NCBI GenBank assembly: GCA_965178125.1
Contig: OZ237767.1
Coordinates: 124,001 to 188,000, forward strand
DNA from: Bilabrum cf. latius
Lineage: Eukaryota > Bigyra: Bicosoecida > Bigyra > Bicosoecida
Length of the DNA: 64,000 nt
Reading direction: 5' to 3'
Positions 20,920-32,716 of the stretch are shown piece by piece. Both the position numbers and the translations under genes were made by a program. Every line of letters begins with the position of its first letter. The first letter of the stretch is position 1. The notes below the pieces were generated by a model. The model did no database searches, was not told where the DNA came from, and saw only the letters and a program-made list of their open reading frames with translations.

Positions 20920-23022
20920 ATGCAAGTAACAAGTTTCGGCATGAAACCTGCAAATGACTCTTTGTATGAGATCATGACAGAAAGATCTGTTGATATTAGG
21001 CCCGATGTGGAAGAGGACACACGCGGTACCTGGCTTGATATTCCCGATCCACCGGCTGTTGGCCCGTCGAGCAGCGTCCCAGAGCTTAAAGAGTTCATTT
21101 TAGAGAACATAAGTATTGGAATAGACGATGATTCTGATTCTAGCGAAGGCGAATCGGGACAGATCGCGTCGTACACCTCACGGCCTGCATCACGTCTTGC
21201 TGAGCACTCCTCAAATCGTGATGGAAGCTTGGCACAAAACGCGCTCCAATTAGGTGCAAAAGGCCCTTCATACACGTTGAGGAGGATAGCAAGCGCTCCT
21301 AAGCTGAAAAAGTATGCTAGACGAGTTTCACAGGTATTCGGAAAAGCAGCGTACGTTAATAGTCCATCTGCAAAAGAAGCAGCACCGGGGCGTGGAAACA
21401 GGTCAGCAGCCAACGAGAGCGGAGCATTAACAACCAGTGGAGCTGGCTGGATGAACCCTGCCGCGCTTCTTGCTCTGGAAGGTGAAACAGATTCGCCGCC
21501 CAGCTCGCGTGCCCGGTCACCAGCTGCTGTTGGCGGCAGTGGCAGAGCCTCGCGATTCAGTTTTTCCCGGTCGAGCGGACAAGGTATGGCTGAGCACGCA
21601 GAGTCCACGCTTTTCCAGTATAGTGCGGATTCAGCCAGTCCATCTGCCACACCACATGCGGCCAAGCATCCAGGCGGGGGAAACAGACCAGGCCCACAGC
21701 GGCCGAGCCGAAGCCGAAGGCACCCCACAACCACACTGCTAGACGCAGCAGCAGCCAACAATAGAAAAATACAGTAGGCAAAACAACAAGAGTTGGCGAG
21801 GTGGGCATAGTGTCCCGAGGAGGTTTGGATGGCGCTCGCTCCGCCGGTCGTGAGGAAGCAACTGCTCGCACAGGCTGCAGAGCAACCAGGTGGGGGCAAT
21901 GTGATACCGGCCTCAAACACTCGTTCCGAGCCTACAAACAGCCATGAAGAGTAGAAAACGTTGGAGAAATGGGCGCGTAAGGTTCGGAAGGAGCCCTCAG
22001 ATATGGTGGCTCCAGACGGTTCCCCCGTCACATCGCACTCGTCACATATGCCGTCCGGAGCAACTTCAGAGCGGTATTCAATCGAAACCCTCGCCAGGCT
22101 TTCCCAGGGAACTATAACCCGAATTGGAGACAGGTGCGCCCCTGCAGCACAGCGCCAAGCCGAAGCCAGCGCATTGGCAGCTGTTGCGACTGGCAAGGAG
22201 CTGGAGCCCTGGGTAGTGCGAGCCACTGCCCTGGGACGGCTGTCCACACTTATGCACGCCCGACCAGCTCTTGCATGCCAAGAAGTGCAGGAGCTGAACT
22301 GGCATAAGCCGGCCGTGAAGATGAGCAGCGATGAACCTGTCGCCGGGGCAGGTGCCCCCATCGCCCGACCAAGCGCATCTAAGGGTTGGCGGGAGGTGCT
22401 CCACGTGTTCAAAACATGCCTCGATGCAATCGGAGCTCGTGATGCTGCGGAACCAGCGGCGCTGCGCATTTTACCCCTGCTCGCTTGCAGGCCGCAGACG
22501 GACCGACTGGCGCTGTGCCAGGGCAGGTGCGTCCAGCACATCCTGTCGATCGCCGCGGGTCGATGCCACTCCGAGACCATGTGCGTGCTGGTTGAAGTCC
22601 TGCACCTGCTGACTTGCGGCACCGACTATGCCTCACGGGTCGCCCGATCGGAGCTGATGGAAGCAGGTGGGATCGAGCAACTCGCGGGCTGGCTAGGTGC
22701 CAGCACCATGCCCCCTACCAGGCTCGTGCTCCGAGAGATTCTAGAGATTCTGGCCGCATTTGCGGAGGGAAGCCGACCGGGAGACGGGGTGCGAGATAAG
22801 CTTGAAGCAGCCAGACTGCCGCATGTGCTGCACAGCATCCATGCGGCTGTAAGCATGACGGATGTTGAGGTCAAGGCGATGCAGAGGGTTTTGTTGGCAG
22901 TTGCGGGCGGTGTAAAGAAGGAGGAGCAGTGGAGGAGAGAAGCAACAGCGAGATAGGATATTCGACGCAGGCAAATCGAGCTGCGGGTCCATAGATCAAA
23001 TGAAGCCGGCAACGGGCGCTGA
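20920..23022 (+). CDS. Armadillo/HEAT-like helical repeat protein, unknown role
   Basis: One frame of 700 residues from the ATG at 20920 to TGA at 23020-23022, with TAG codons at 21775, 21808, 21952 and 22954. The first 290 residues are disordered and Ser/Arg-rich. After about residue 340, leucine- and alanine-rich helical pairs appear, for example LRILPLLACRPQTDRLALC, VLVEVLHLLTCG and LREILEILAAFAEGSR. This periodicity suggests armadillo or HEAT repeats. The arrangement faintly recalls the GTPase-binding/FH3 region of formins, but no FH2 domain follows, so I do not assign a family. Nothing in the sequence points to a location or partner. Confidence 0.6.
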
Positions 23023-23316
23023 ATTAGTCTCGCTATTGGTCTTGCTCCCGGCTGTACCGGTGACACGTCCATTGCGCAAAAAGAATACAATATCAAATTT
23101 CCACTTCAGAATTCGATCGTAGCGATATATGTAACCCACAGCTATGAGTGTGGGCCTCCGGACCTGAGCGCTTGCCGAAAGGCAACTCAAAAACCGGAAC
23201 TTCAAACCGCCACATCAGCGTGTGCGGTGTGGTGTGGTGGACTCAATTGCGTCCTTGGCACGAGCATAAGCGACACATAACAAAGAGTTACTCGCAATAC
23301 GTAATTATAATTCTGC

Positions 23317-26109
23317 ATGGGAGGAACAAATGATGATGTGTAGACGGATGCTGGAGGCACGGAAAAGGAGCCCGGCGCGGAGACACCAGTCTGGCAGAAA
23401 GCCTTGAGCGTAGTCATTGGGACAATTATCAGCTCTATAATTTATCTTATCTTCATGCTAACTGTTCTGTATCAGAGCACCACTTCCGGGGTCCCTGTAA
23501 ATCCCAACGAGTGGAAGGTCGAGGTACAGGGCTGGTCATGGATTGTCGGACTGTGCATTTTCCTGGCTCTATTTGTATTTCCATTGTCGTTGCTTGGCGT
23601 TCAATCGAAATCCTCCAGTGGCTGGACACCGTTGGTTAATGAGTACTCAGGGTGGCTGTACGCGTTCATCGGGGTTCTACTAGTGATCCAGCTGGCGACC
23701 ATTTACTACGCTTACTTGCGACCAGAGCTACGGAAGGTGCGAAAATTGGACGCGCGATTCAGGTATGGTCGATGCTTCAACGGGGCGTGCGGCTGCCACC
23801 GAGGGTTCTGGCGAAGAGACGGGAGAGGCATCCGGAGGCGGGGGGTCACCGGCGGCAAGCGAGCAGCCGGACTCGGAGAGGCGGCTTCACGAGGTGATTG
23901 GCAGTCTGCAACTTCTTCAGGAAGGGATACCGTGCCTGGGTCTTAGAAGTCGAGTGCGTCGAAAGGGCCGCCAAGTATTCCTCCTGTAGCAGCAACGACG
24001 AACTCACGTGACGCGAGCACAGCCGTTCCGTCGGTCCATGATGCAGTCGGATCAAGGCGATTCTTGATCGTAGGAAGAACGGACCAATCGCCTACATCAG
24101 CAATAGATAACTTGCCTTAGGTCTAGACCTCATCAGACGTATCGAGCCCACCGGGTGCCCCATGCGAGGACCCATCGGACCAGGATGCCCGAAGTGCCGG
24201 GGGTGGTGCTCAGGAAAGTCGCCCGTCGAGGCGCCTGTCCTCGCAGTCTCGGCTGCTGCTCAAGTCCAGTCGACATCTCTTTCCACCGACTAGTGGATCG
24301 CGATTGAATAAGGATGCATGCGAGGGCGAGGAAACCACACAGAACAAGTGCGCCGGTCCGAACCGGACAGAGACCTCCCCCCGCAGCAGCAGCAGGCAAC
24401 TGCGGCGGCAGGCCAGGTCAGCTAGCAACGTGTTGGTCGTGCTCACTGCAGCAAGCATTAGCGATGCCCGGGTACAGACATCTAAACTCCATAAGTGTCA
24501 CGAGGCTGCGCCCACCTCCATGCCTGCCCTCAAGTCCCCCGATTCAAGCTGTGGGAGAGGCATCAACGTGTCACTGTCCCCCGCCGCCGATGAGATCGCC
24601 GCAGGGCCCGGGCGCGCTCAAAATGATACCGCGGCAGTGCCACCTGCCAGTGGCAACTTGCATGATAGTGATGCGCATTCCACACACAGAACCAGTGGTG
24701 ATGCTGCTTCCGATTCCGATTCCGAGGACGAGGATCTGCCCGACGAAGGTGGGGGCAGCAGCGTTGAATCCAGCAACCACTCGTCGCCGATGGGCAGCTC
24801 GACCCGAGAAGATGTGCAACGCGACTCAGTGCCGGTCTTTCAGCTGCAACGAACTGAAAACCCGTTGCTAGCTCAAGCTGGTCCCGGTACCAAGGCGAGT
24901 CTTGAGTGCAAAGAGTTCCCACCAAAGGCGAGCGAGCGGTTGCAGTACATATCAAAGCAACCTCGCAAGAGCATGTTTGCTCTCAACGGCGGCAGCTACC
25001 TCGCATTGGTAGGCGACCCATCTACCCGAAGAGTTGATATCTACCGTGAAGCAGACGCCGGCGCACCGCCCGTCGCGCCGTGCTGCCCCAACCCAGGCGG
25101 AGTATCCGTTTCAGAAGTGCCACTTTCGCAAGGCGGCAACCGCACCGATATCCAGTCGGGCAAGCGGAAGCCCCCTCGCTGGGTGGAGCTGAGGTATGCG
25201 GACGGCAGCACCCCTTGCATGGTGTGCCCGTGCAGCCTGGCGCTCTGGAGGAACTGGCTCATGATCGGCATTGCCAGTCTGGAGCTGCTGCAGCTTACTT
25301 CGCTGGGGCTCAACTGTGCACCTGAGCTGCTTGACAGCCTGGGCGAGACATTACCACCTGAAGTGCTAGAGTTGCCCCGGAAAGCGGCCGACGTGTTCTT
25401 CCAGCTGGGAGGGGGTGGAGACGGCGATCCAACGTTCGTGCCGTTCGTTGGTAGCGTGACCTTTTCTGGAATGTACGTGATCATCTCCGGTATGTTCATC
25501 GCACTTGACCTAGGCCTTGATTCGTTCGTGGCCCCGCTGCTCTTCTCCCTGTTTGCTGGCGGATTCTACGTGACAGTGACTGCCACCCTACTGTTTGTGA
25601 TCGCGAATACGGAGCGGAGAGCGGAGGCAATTGCGTGCGCCGTGTGCCTGCTCTACTACAGCAGCACGGCGGTGTTCATGTCCATCTACAGGGGTGATGG
25701 CGGTGCGATGGGGTCTCACGTCGCGGCTCAGGTGTCAACCATCCCGCTGTTTCTTGCCGTTGAGCGTGTGCTGAAGGGGGTGTTGTCGTCGGCATACGTG
25801 CTGATTGAAGATGATCTTGCTCGCTCCGCTGCCGTTGTGGCCATTCTGACCTTGCACCTTGGAGTGATGGTCTCGCAGCGGCCAGTATCCAAAGCCTCCA
25901 TGTCCGCGATCCGCATCGGAACCGGCATGGTCGGATGGTGGGCAGCGGTCGTTGGTCTAGTCAGCGTGGTGGGCTAGGGCTCAATCAGTGCCATGTTTCT
26001 GGCTGGCACGCTGGTTGCGGGTTGGATGGTTGTGGTGCTGAGTATCGCAGTGTGGCTGGGGGTGAGCTGCGGCCACACGAGGGACGTTTTGTTGCCTCTG
26101 CCACTGTGA
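23317..26109 (+). CDS. Multi-pass membrane protein, paralogue A of a tail-to-tail pair
   Basis: A single frame of 930 residues from the ATG at 23317 (MGGTNDDV) to TGA at 26107-26109, containing TAG at 23341, 23944, 24118, 24124 and 25975. Three hydrophobic helices near the N-terminus end in LATIYYAYLR, followed by LDARFRYGRC and a Cys/Trp patch GFWRRDG. A long disordered, serine-rich middle section follows. The C-terminal half opens with PPRWVELRYADGSTPC and CPCSLALWRNWLMIGI and has about seven more hydrophobic helices (FIALDLGLDSFVAPLLFSLF, LFVIANT, YYSSTAVFMSIYRGD). After the TAG at 25975 another helix containing LVAGWMVVVLSIAVWLGV and then SCGH follows. The same ending, after a TAG, occurs in the partner gene. 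I know no family with this layout; receptor or transporter are both open. Confidence 0.75.
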
Positions 26110-26428
26110 CATGTCGCACGGAAGCGAATTTAGTAGCTACCGTAGTAGAGGCCGACGAAGTCGTCCTGGGTATGTTAACACGCAAATTAGTTACATCAGT
26201 TACATCAGGTGGCTCCGAGTGCCACCGCTACCCTCGCTGGGCGGGCCTGTGGCCCCCCTTCAACGATGTAGGTTGCACTCGGTTTAGCCTAACAGGTACT
26301 ACCCCAGATGGCTGATTGTGACTGCTAATTAGTGGATCTAATAAAGTTACGCTGACATGAAATCGAGCAAATACACAATCTGGATCATTTGGACAGACCG
26401 TAGCGGCCTGACACGGGATCCGCCTTTG
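26110..26428. other. Convergent spacer between the paralogues
   Basis: The short spacer between the two TGA stop codons of the tail-to-tail pair. It presumably holds both polyadenylation signals. No other feature was seen. Confidence 0.5.
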
Positions 26429-29400
26429 TCACACCATGTGAGCCTTGGACTCGCTCTCTCTCTCGCAGATCTATGAGGAATTGCCCCCGGGTGATCCCAC
26501 AGGGACAACAGCGGATATCTTGATGCTGTTGCTTCGATGCACGGAGTTGGTCGAGTTGAAGCCACCAGCATCTTGCTGATCCTTGGTTTGGTCTGTTCTA
26601 GACCTGCGTGTACCGAAGTCATCCAGCTCAACTTCTGCATGCCGCACCACCACACAGACTGTACTGCAGTGGCCGCAACTTACTCCCACCCAGGACCACA
26701 CCGCAATGCATGCCAGACCCCACCCAGCGACAAGCATCCACGCAAGCTAAGCACCCGTCAGATTAGTGCCGGCCACTGCTAGCAGGGCGCATGTTGCTGC
26801 CCAGAGCCCCATTCCTATACCAGCAAGTCGCGCCGCGCTGAGAGCATGCACCGACGTTGGACGAAACACAGCGAATAACAGGAAATATAGACCAATGATG
26901 GATGTCACAGCTGCAGACCGTGCCATATCATTGGCAATCAGCACGTACGCGGAAGCCAGGGCCCCCTTCAGCACACGTTCAACGGCTAGAAACAGAGGGA
27001 TAGTTGACACCTGTGCCGCAGCATGAGCGCCCACAGCGCTCGCATCCCCCCTGTAGATCGACATGAACACCGCCGTGCTGCTGTAATACACGAGACACAC
27101 GGCACACGCGATTGCCTCCCCACGATCCGCAGTGTTTGCGATCACGAACAGCAGGGTCGATGTGACCGTCACGTACAATCCGCCCGCAAACAGCGAGAAG
27201 AGCAGCGGGGCCACAAACGAATCAAGGCCTAGGTCAAGTGCGATAAACAGACCGGCAAGAAGTACGTACACGCTGCAGAACGAGACGCACACTCGGAATG
27301 GTAGTGAAGTCTCGCTGCCTCCGTCACCCCCCAGCTCGCTCCCAAGCTTGAACAGCACGTCTGCAGAGTCAGCCACAAACTCAGCCAGCTCCGCCGGAAT
27401 GATCCCCCGCAGGTGCATGAGCAGCTCTGGGGAAGAATTCATGCCCATGGACACGAGCTGCAGCAGCTCCAGACCGGCGATGCCGATCATGAGCCAGTTC
27501 CTCCAGAGCGCCAGGCTACACGGGCACACCAAGCAAGGGGTGCTGCCGTCCGCATACCTCAGCTCCACCCAGCGAGGGGGGGTGCCTCTGCCGTGTCCTG
27601 CAGTAGAGGCAATACCATGGCCATTAATATCGACACGAGACAGAACTGGCTCATGCGTTGGTCTTGACGACTCCAGCACTACTGTGGCTTCAACGCAGCA
27701 CCATCTGCAGACAGGCAGCCTCAAGCAAGTCCAACACGATAGCGGTGGAACTTTCGAGTCCATACCTCGATACATATCCACCACATTCGAGATTGATGCA
27801 GGCTGAGCGCCAGAGCTCGAGCCGTCCTCCGTACCAGCGGTGCTGTTGGTGATCGAGTGGTGGCTGGCAGTCGATGCTCGCATGGACACTGGCACAGGGG
27901 CAGGAGCAGGAGCAGCCATGGGTCCTTCGACAGGCTCTCTCGCCTTTAAAACAGAGCTGTGACCCGATGCAACAGTCAGTGCTTGGCCAGTTCCGGAGTG
28001 TCTGCTGCTAGGTATGATCAGCGGTGGCCGTAGTGCATAGAACGGCTGCTCGTCCGGAAGATCAGCGGCTAGGCACATCTGCTGCACCTGATCCTGGTCT
28101 TGCTGCAGCTATACAGATGCAGCAAGACTATTCTGAGTTGTTTGTGGTAAGATTAGATCTTGAGACGCACCCATAATATTGCAGTGCGGCCCCCCCAAGC
28201 TGGCCTGGGGCTGGGCATGATACCCCGGTTCTAGCCCAAGCCCCATCTCTGAGTCGCTGGCGCCAACTTCCTCTTCCTCGTGCAGCTCTCCCGGTATGGG
28301 CGTGGCCGGCTCGTGTATGTCACCTGTTTCGATGCGCTGGCTATGGGTAGGCACTGGTAGGTGAGTCGTGCCAATGCGGCTATCGCTGGCAACTGGAGTT
28401 GGAGTGCCATGCACCACGGATAGATTGCCTCGCATCTGGTTGCTCGGAGCAGGGGATTCCAGGGCTATCTTCAGGCCTACATCGCCGGTTGGAGATCCAT
28501 TTTCTTCTGTGCCGGGATTGCCTTGAGCTACATTGTCTGTGACTGGGCTAGCACCTGGCACTGAAACATGAGCGTGGCCGCGGCCTCGCGTGCTGCCATC
28601 TTGACTTTGCATGCGCCTATGCGATTCCACAGTCATCAATACTTGAGTACCTGCCATCCGTTTGGGAGTGGTTTCTCGCTACACCTTTAGAACTGCGTGT
28701 CCCGATTTCGGTTGCAGGGCGGTGACAGGTAGTGTCCGGCAGCTGGCAACAGATCCACGTAAAATCGAATGTCTGGGCACTTGCCGAAGGTGTTGCCGCT
28801 GGATGTCTGCCTCCCTGTTGCTACCGATGTGGCGACTAGAATGAGCCATCGTGCTAGTCACACCAGCACCAGCAAATGGCTTGCGCTTGTCTCGTTTGAC
28901 CCGCACGCCGTGAAAACCGACTGCTGACAGCAGTCGGGGGATCACGCTTCCGGAGTCATTGGAGCCAGATGATAGTATTCTATTGCGGTGCAGAGAGGGC
29001 AACGGAGCTACACCGTCATCTCCCAGCGGCTCGGTGGGTCGTGCACCTGCATCGTTGTGTTGCGATCGGTGTCCAAAGGGTCCTCGCTAGTTGTGGTCAT
29101 GTGCTGTGGCAGTCGGTTGTTGAGAGGTGGATGTGCCGCTCGCATTACTCGTGGATGTCGCGTGTGCCAGCACCATCACCGAAGTGGACCCCTGCTACGG
29201 CTGTGCATCCTCAGATTGGCGGATCTTTGATCCTGTTCGGACTCGTGCGTCGTCGGGGTGCTCATGCACTTGAGGCAGTGCACCCGCCCCTGTCGGTGTC
29301 GGTGGAGCATCCTTGGCAAGCCTGCTGCTGCTGCTGCTGCTGCTTGCCGAATGCGGGGCCACTGCTGTGGCTCCTCTCTGCGTGTCTATTTCTTCACTCG

Positions 29401-30070
29401 TCACACCTTCAGCTGCGCTACGACTCGCCAACGCGACTGCGTCTTGCCCGCTCTCCTGTGCTGGTATGTCGCCGCGTCCGGTGCTGTTTGCAGTGAAATC
29501 ATCACACTTCTGAGGTATGCTACCAGTCGCACGGGTGCTGACTCGACTTGTCACACCGTCTCGCCTCCAAAAGCCCCGGTTACACGGGCACAGGGATGCA
29601 GGGCACCTGCCATACCGAAACCGAGCATCCAACTGCAGCACCAGCCCTAGGTCCTTCCGCAGATAAGCGTAGTAAATCGTCGCTAGCTGCACCAAAAAGA
29701 TGCAGAATACAAACGCGTACAAAGCAACCACCCAATCGCCCTCTAGTGCGGAGTCGCCAGTCTGCGCCAGGGTGTGATTCGCTTGCGAGCCCATGGTGCG
29801 GTTTCCGGCGTGATCAGCCCCAGCCGCCGCGTCCGAGTCGATGATTGCTGGCGCTGCAGGGCTTGTGAGCAATAAAATCGGCGATGCGAGCAGAACCAAA
29901 AAGACAGCTAGAGCCGCAAGCCATGAGTTGCACGAGAGCTCCTCCTGCCACTGATTCGTGTCCACCGGCCAGCCCTGCCAAATGCTTTGTGCCAATACCG
30001 CTAGCATGAATAATTGGTATATCACTGCTGATATCACTGTACCAATCGCCAGACCAAGCGACTGTCCCAT
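26429..30070 (-). CDS. Multi-pass membrane protein, paralogue B of a tail-to-tail pair
   Basis: A single minus-strand frame of 1213 residues from the ATG at 30070 (MGQSLGLAIGT) to TGA at 26429-26431, with six in-frame TAG codons (coordinates 29195-29197, 29087-29089, 28679-28681, 28109-28111, 26747-26749, 26471-26473). It matches paralogue A in the N-terminal helices (QLATIYYAYLR, LDARFRYGRC, GFWRRDG) and throughout the C-terminal membrane domain (PPRWVELRYADGSTPC, SLALWRNWLMIGIAGLELLQ, DLGLDSFVAPLLFSLFAGG). The central disordered region is longer and unrelated in detail. After the TAG at 26747 the frame continues with a helix ending in GVSCGH as in paralogue A, then a Ser/Asn-rich tail. The disordered region being free to diverge while both membrane ends are kept indicates purifying selection on a full-length product. 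Confidence 0.75.
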
Positions 30071-30780
30071 AATACTCAGACACGAGCTCGTTGGGTCGAG
30101 GTCCTGCTAGCCAGCATCAACACCCCTCCGGGATACACCCCGGGGGAGAGACGCACATGCTGAACTAGCGCTGGCGTCAATTCTTTCGCTGCAATTGGTA
30201 TTTTCATGTCTATGGGTCTCCAGATGCGCAGCGTCACACAGTGCATCATCTTTTGGTGTTGCTTGCTACATTGCAAGTCAGCACTCAGTTAGGCTACTGC
30301 TACTAACAGCTGCAGTGTATCTAAGTGTTGAAATAACACTGCACGAAGCTGCGCAACGCGCCTCGAGTTTTACCAACAACAGAATCCTCAAACCAATGAA
30401 CACGTCACCAAGGCGCGATATGCTTCGCAGCGTCCACCACGTACCAGCGTGCTAAGGCAGCGATATCACCACGCACAAACACTTCTATATCTCAATGTTT
30501 ATGTGGAAGCGTCCAAAGTCGCGATTTCTGCGGAACACTGCTAAAGAGGAGCCTGATAAACGGACGGAGAGTTGCTGTTGGAACAAATCTTCTTCTTCGA
30601 AATTTGACATGGTCGCAAAATCCTTCATTCCCATGAGCATGTGTAGAGACATGTCGGACGTGTATCAGTGGCATGTCTTAAGATGGCAATGCATCACTGC
30701 CATGCCTAGCCGCCCATGGGTATACCCCGACGAAACCGTTGCGCACACCACCCGATTTGATATGTGACGCCAAAAATCCC
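30071..30780. other. No recognisable gene
   Basis: The upstream region of paralogue B and the far 3' flank of the transporter gene. Short frames only. Nothing was supported. Confidence 0.45.
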
Positions 30781-31014
30781 CCCAATCTGGTTCACCTGTA
30801 CGCCTTCCTCTCAAGCAGCCCCAATCTGGTTCACCTGTACGCCTTCCTCTCGAGCAGCCCCAATCTGGTTCACCTGTACGCCTTCCTCTCAAGCAGCCCC
30901 AATCTGGTTCACCTGTACGCCTTCCTCTCAAGCAGCCCCAATCTGGTTCACCTGTACGCCTTCCTCTCAAGCAGCCCCAATCTGGTTCACCTGTACGCCT
31001 TCCTCTCGAGCAGC
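30781..31014 (-). repeat. 39-bp minisatellite that carries the stop codon of the transporter gene
   Basis: Six nearly identical 39-bp units start at 30781, 30820, 30859, 30898, 30937 and 30976. On the minus strand each unit reads LLERKAYR, TGA, TRLG. The first unit met by the ribosome supplies the last residues and the stop of the SLC35A gene. The other five lie in the 3' UTR, each repeating the same C-terminal codons and the same in-frame TGA. Confidence 0.9.
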
Positions 31015-32497
31015 CCCTTGTCTTCCTCTTCTTCACCCTCCTCAACTGAGGCCCCCTGTCGCCTCGCCCGGTCACCGACGTCCACTCCGGCCGAGGCGCC
31101 GCCACTATTTCCACGGCTCGTCCCAGCGCCCTTGCTACCCCCCTCTACCATCTCAGTGCCGGTTGAGCCACCCCCGGCCTGTGCCTTGGGCTAGGCAGGC
31201 GGCTGAAAGTACGAGAAGCCGACAGTGGCGGCTAGGACGAAGAGCGTGCCTGCCGCGAACTTGCCAGAGGGCATGCCTCCCCTCCTGATTGCTGCGGTCA
31301 GGGCGGAGAGAAGGACGCTCATGCTGATCGAGAACCCTTTGGCCACGCTGGACGCGTATTTGACCACCATGGCCACCGCCAGTCCCCCTATGGATATGTC
31401 CATGACGACGCCCCACACGAGGGGGGTGAAGCCAGCTAGGAGCCCTCGCTCAGCGACCATTCGGAACTCTTCCGGCCGGAACAGTATCCCACAGGTGCCG
31501 AATATGATTCCGAATAGCGCCAGCTGCACATTTCTCGTCCACAGGCCTGTGTTTCCGCCCTTGATAACCTTCTCGAAGTACACGCCCGCGAACCCGCTGA
31601 GTGTTGTCGCGGCCATGACGGCGAGGAAGCCCACCCACTGCCTCGACAGGCCCATCGTCCCGCTCATGTCGCCCTCATCGTCCGTAGATTCACCACCGAG
31701 AGAAGACACCCCGGCATTGGCCTCCTGACGGGCCTCCTCGGCGGCTCTCGTGGCGTCCTCTCCGATGCCTTCGGGGGTATCTGGCAGTCCAGCCGATGCG
31801 TCCCCTGCTTCCAGCTCGGCGGGTATGCCGTCCTTGGTTGCTCGCTCCAATGCATCTGCTTCGATGTTCCCCAGCTGTACTAGCGCGACTCCGGCTGTGA
31901 GCAGGACTAGGCAGCCCCATTGGATGGCGCTCAGCGTGCGTCCGAGCATGGTGACGGAGAATACCGCCGTGGTGAGGATCTTGGCCTGGTACAAAACCTG
32001 CACGATCGGAGCGTCCAAGTACGTTACTGCAACGTACATTAAACTATTCTGCGGTATTTGAGCGTGATAAGCACCAACATGAGGAGGGTTGGATGCCAAG
32101 CTGGAAACGTATTGATCGCCGCATGCAACATTGGGCCGCGACTGAGACAGATACACACGGGAGCTCAATCATGTATGTTTCTTACTTGCAATGTGTACAC
32201 CAAACCAGGCACTGCAATCTTCATGAGCTCCATTGGCTGCTCTACGATGTGCTCTCGCAAGGTCGCAATGGCCTTGCTCAGCGATGCACCGCACTCCAGC
32301 CAAAACACCAACCCGAGGGACAATACCAGCTTGATAATCTCTTGAAAAAGCACAGCTGCGCCTGTGCTGTACTCATCGGCGCCGCTCTCCCGACTTAACT
32401 TCATCAACAAGAATTGAGAATAGTTCTGGACCAACAAGACCATGAGACTGAATCTTCCCATCCAAGCTGCATCGCCCAATACAGACGACTGTGCCAT
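30987..32497 (-). CDS. SLC35A: Nucleotide-sugar transporter, SLC35A type
   Basis: Exon 1 is 32497-32186 and exon 2 is 32048-30987, with a 137-bp GT-AG intron (457 residues). It is predicted to exchange a nucleotide sugar for the nucleotide monophosphate across the Golgi membrane. About ten helices are visible. Family signatures: VLLVQNYSQFLLMK, VPGLVYTLQ joined by splicing to NSLMYVAVTYLDAPIVQVLY, QAKILTTAVFSVTMLGR, then VVKYASSVAKGFSISMSVLL and GFSYFQ. A long acidic loop (about residues 165-220) interrupts the middle, as in some protist members. A TAG at 31191-31193 is followed by a disordered tail that ends at TGA in the 39-bp repeat. The substrate (UDP-Gal, UDP-GlcNAc or CMP-Sia) cannot be told from sequence alone. 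Confidence 0.9.
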
Positions 32498-32716
32498 TGA
32501 GACTTAGAAGCGCTATTTGCTGCGCGATACTCAGTGAATAGCTTTGAACGGATCTGGATTTCTTGAACACCGGAACCGCCTTCAAGTTAGCAAAAATAGA
32601 GTATCTGTTCCCATTCATCAGGCAAGTGCGCGATACATTAACGTCCCTTACCCGGTAATATCAATTTTTTTAGCTCAAAATATCCTGACTGATCGGTTAA
32701 CTGCCCATACATTGTT
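32498..32716. promoter_or_regulatory. Shared divergent promoter region
   Basis: A 219-bp gap between the ATG of the transporter (minus) and the ATG of the NYN gene (plus). It is AT-richer than both genes. No individual element is assigned. Confidence 0.45.

Noticed and set aside
30781-31014. A CRISPR array
   Set aside because: The units are directly adjacent with no spacers, and the locus lies at the end of a eukaryotic gene.
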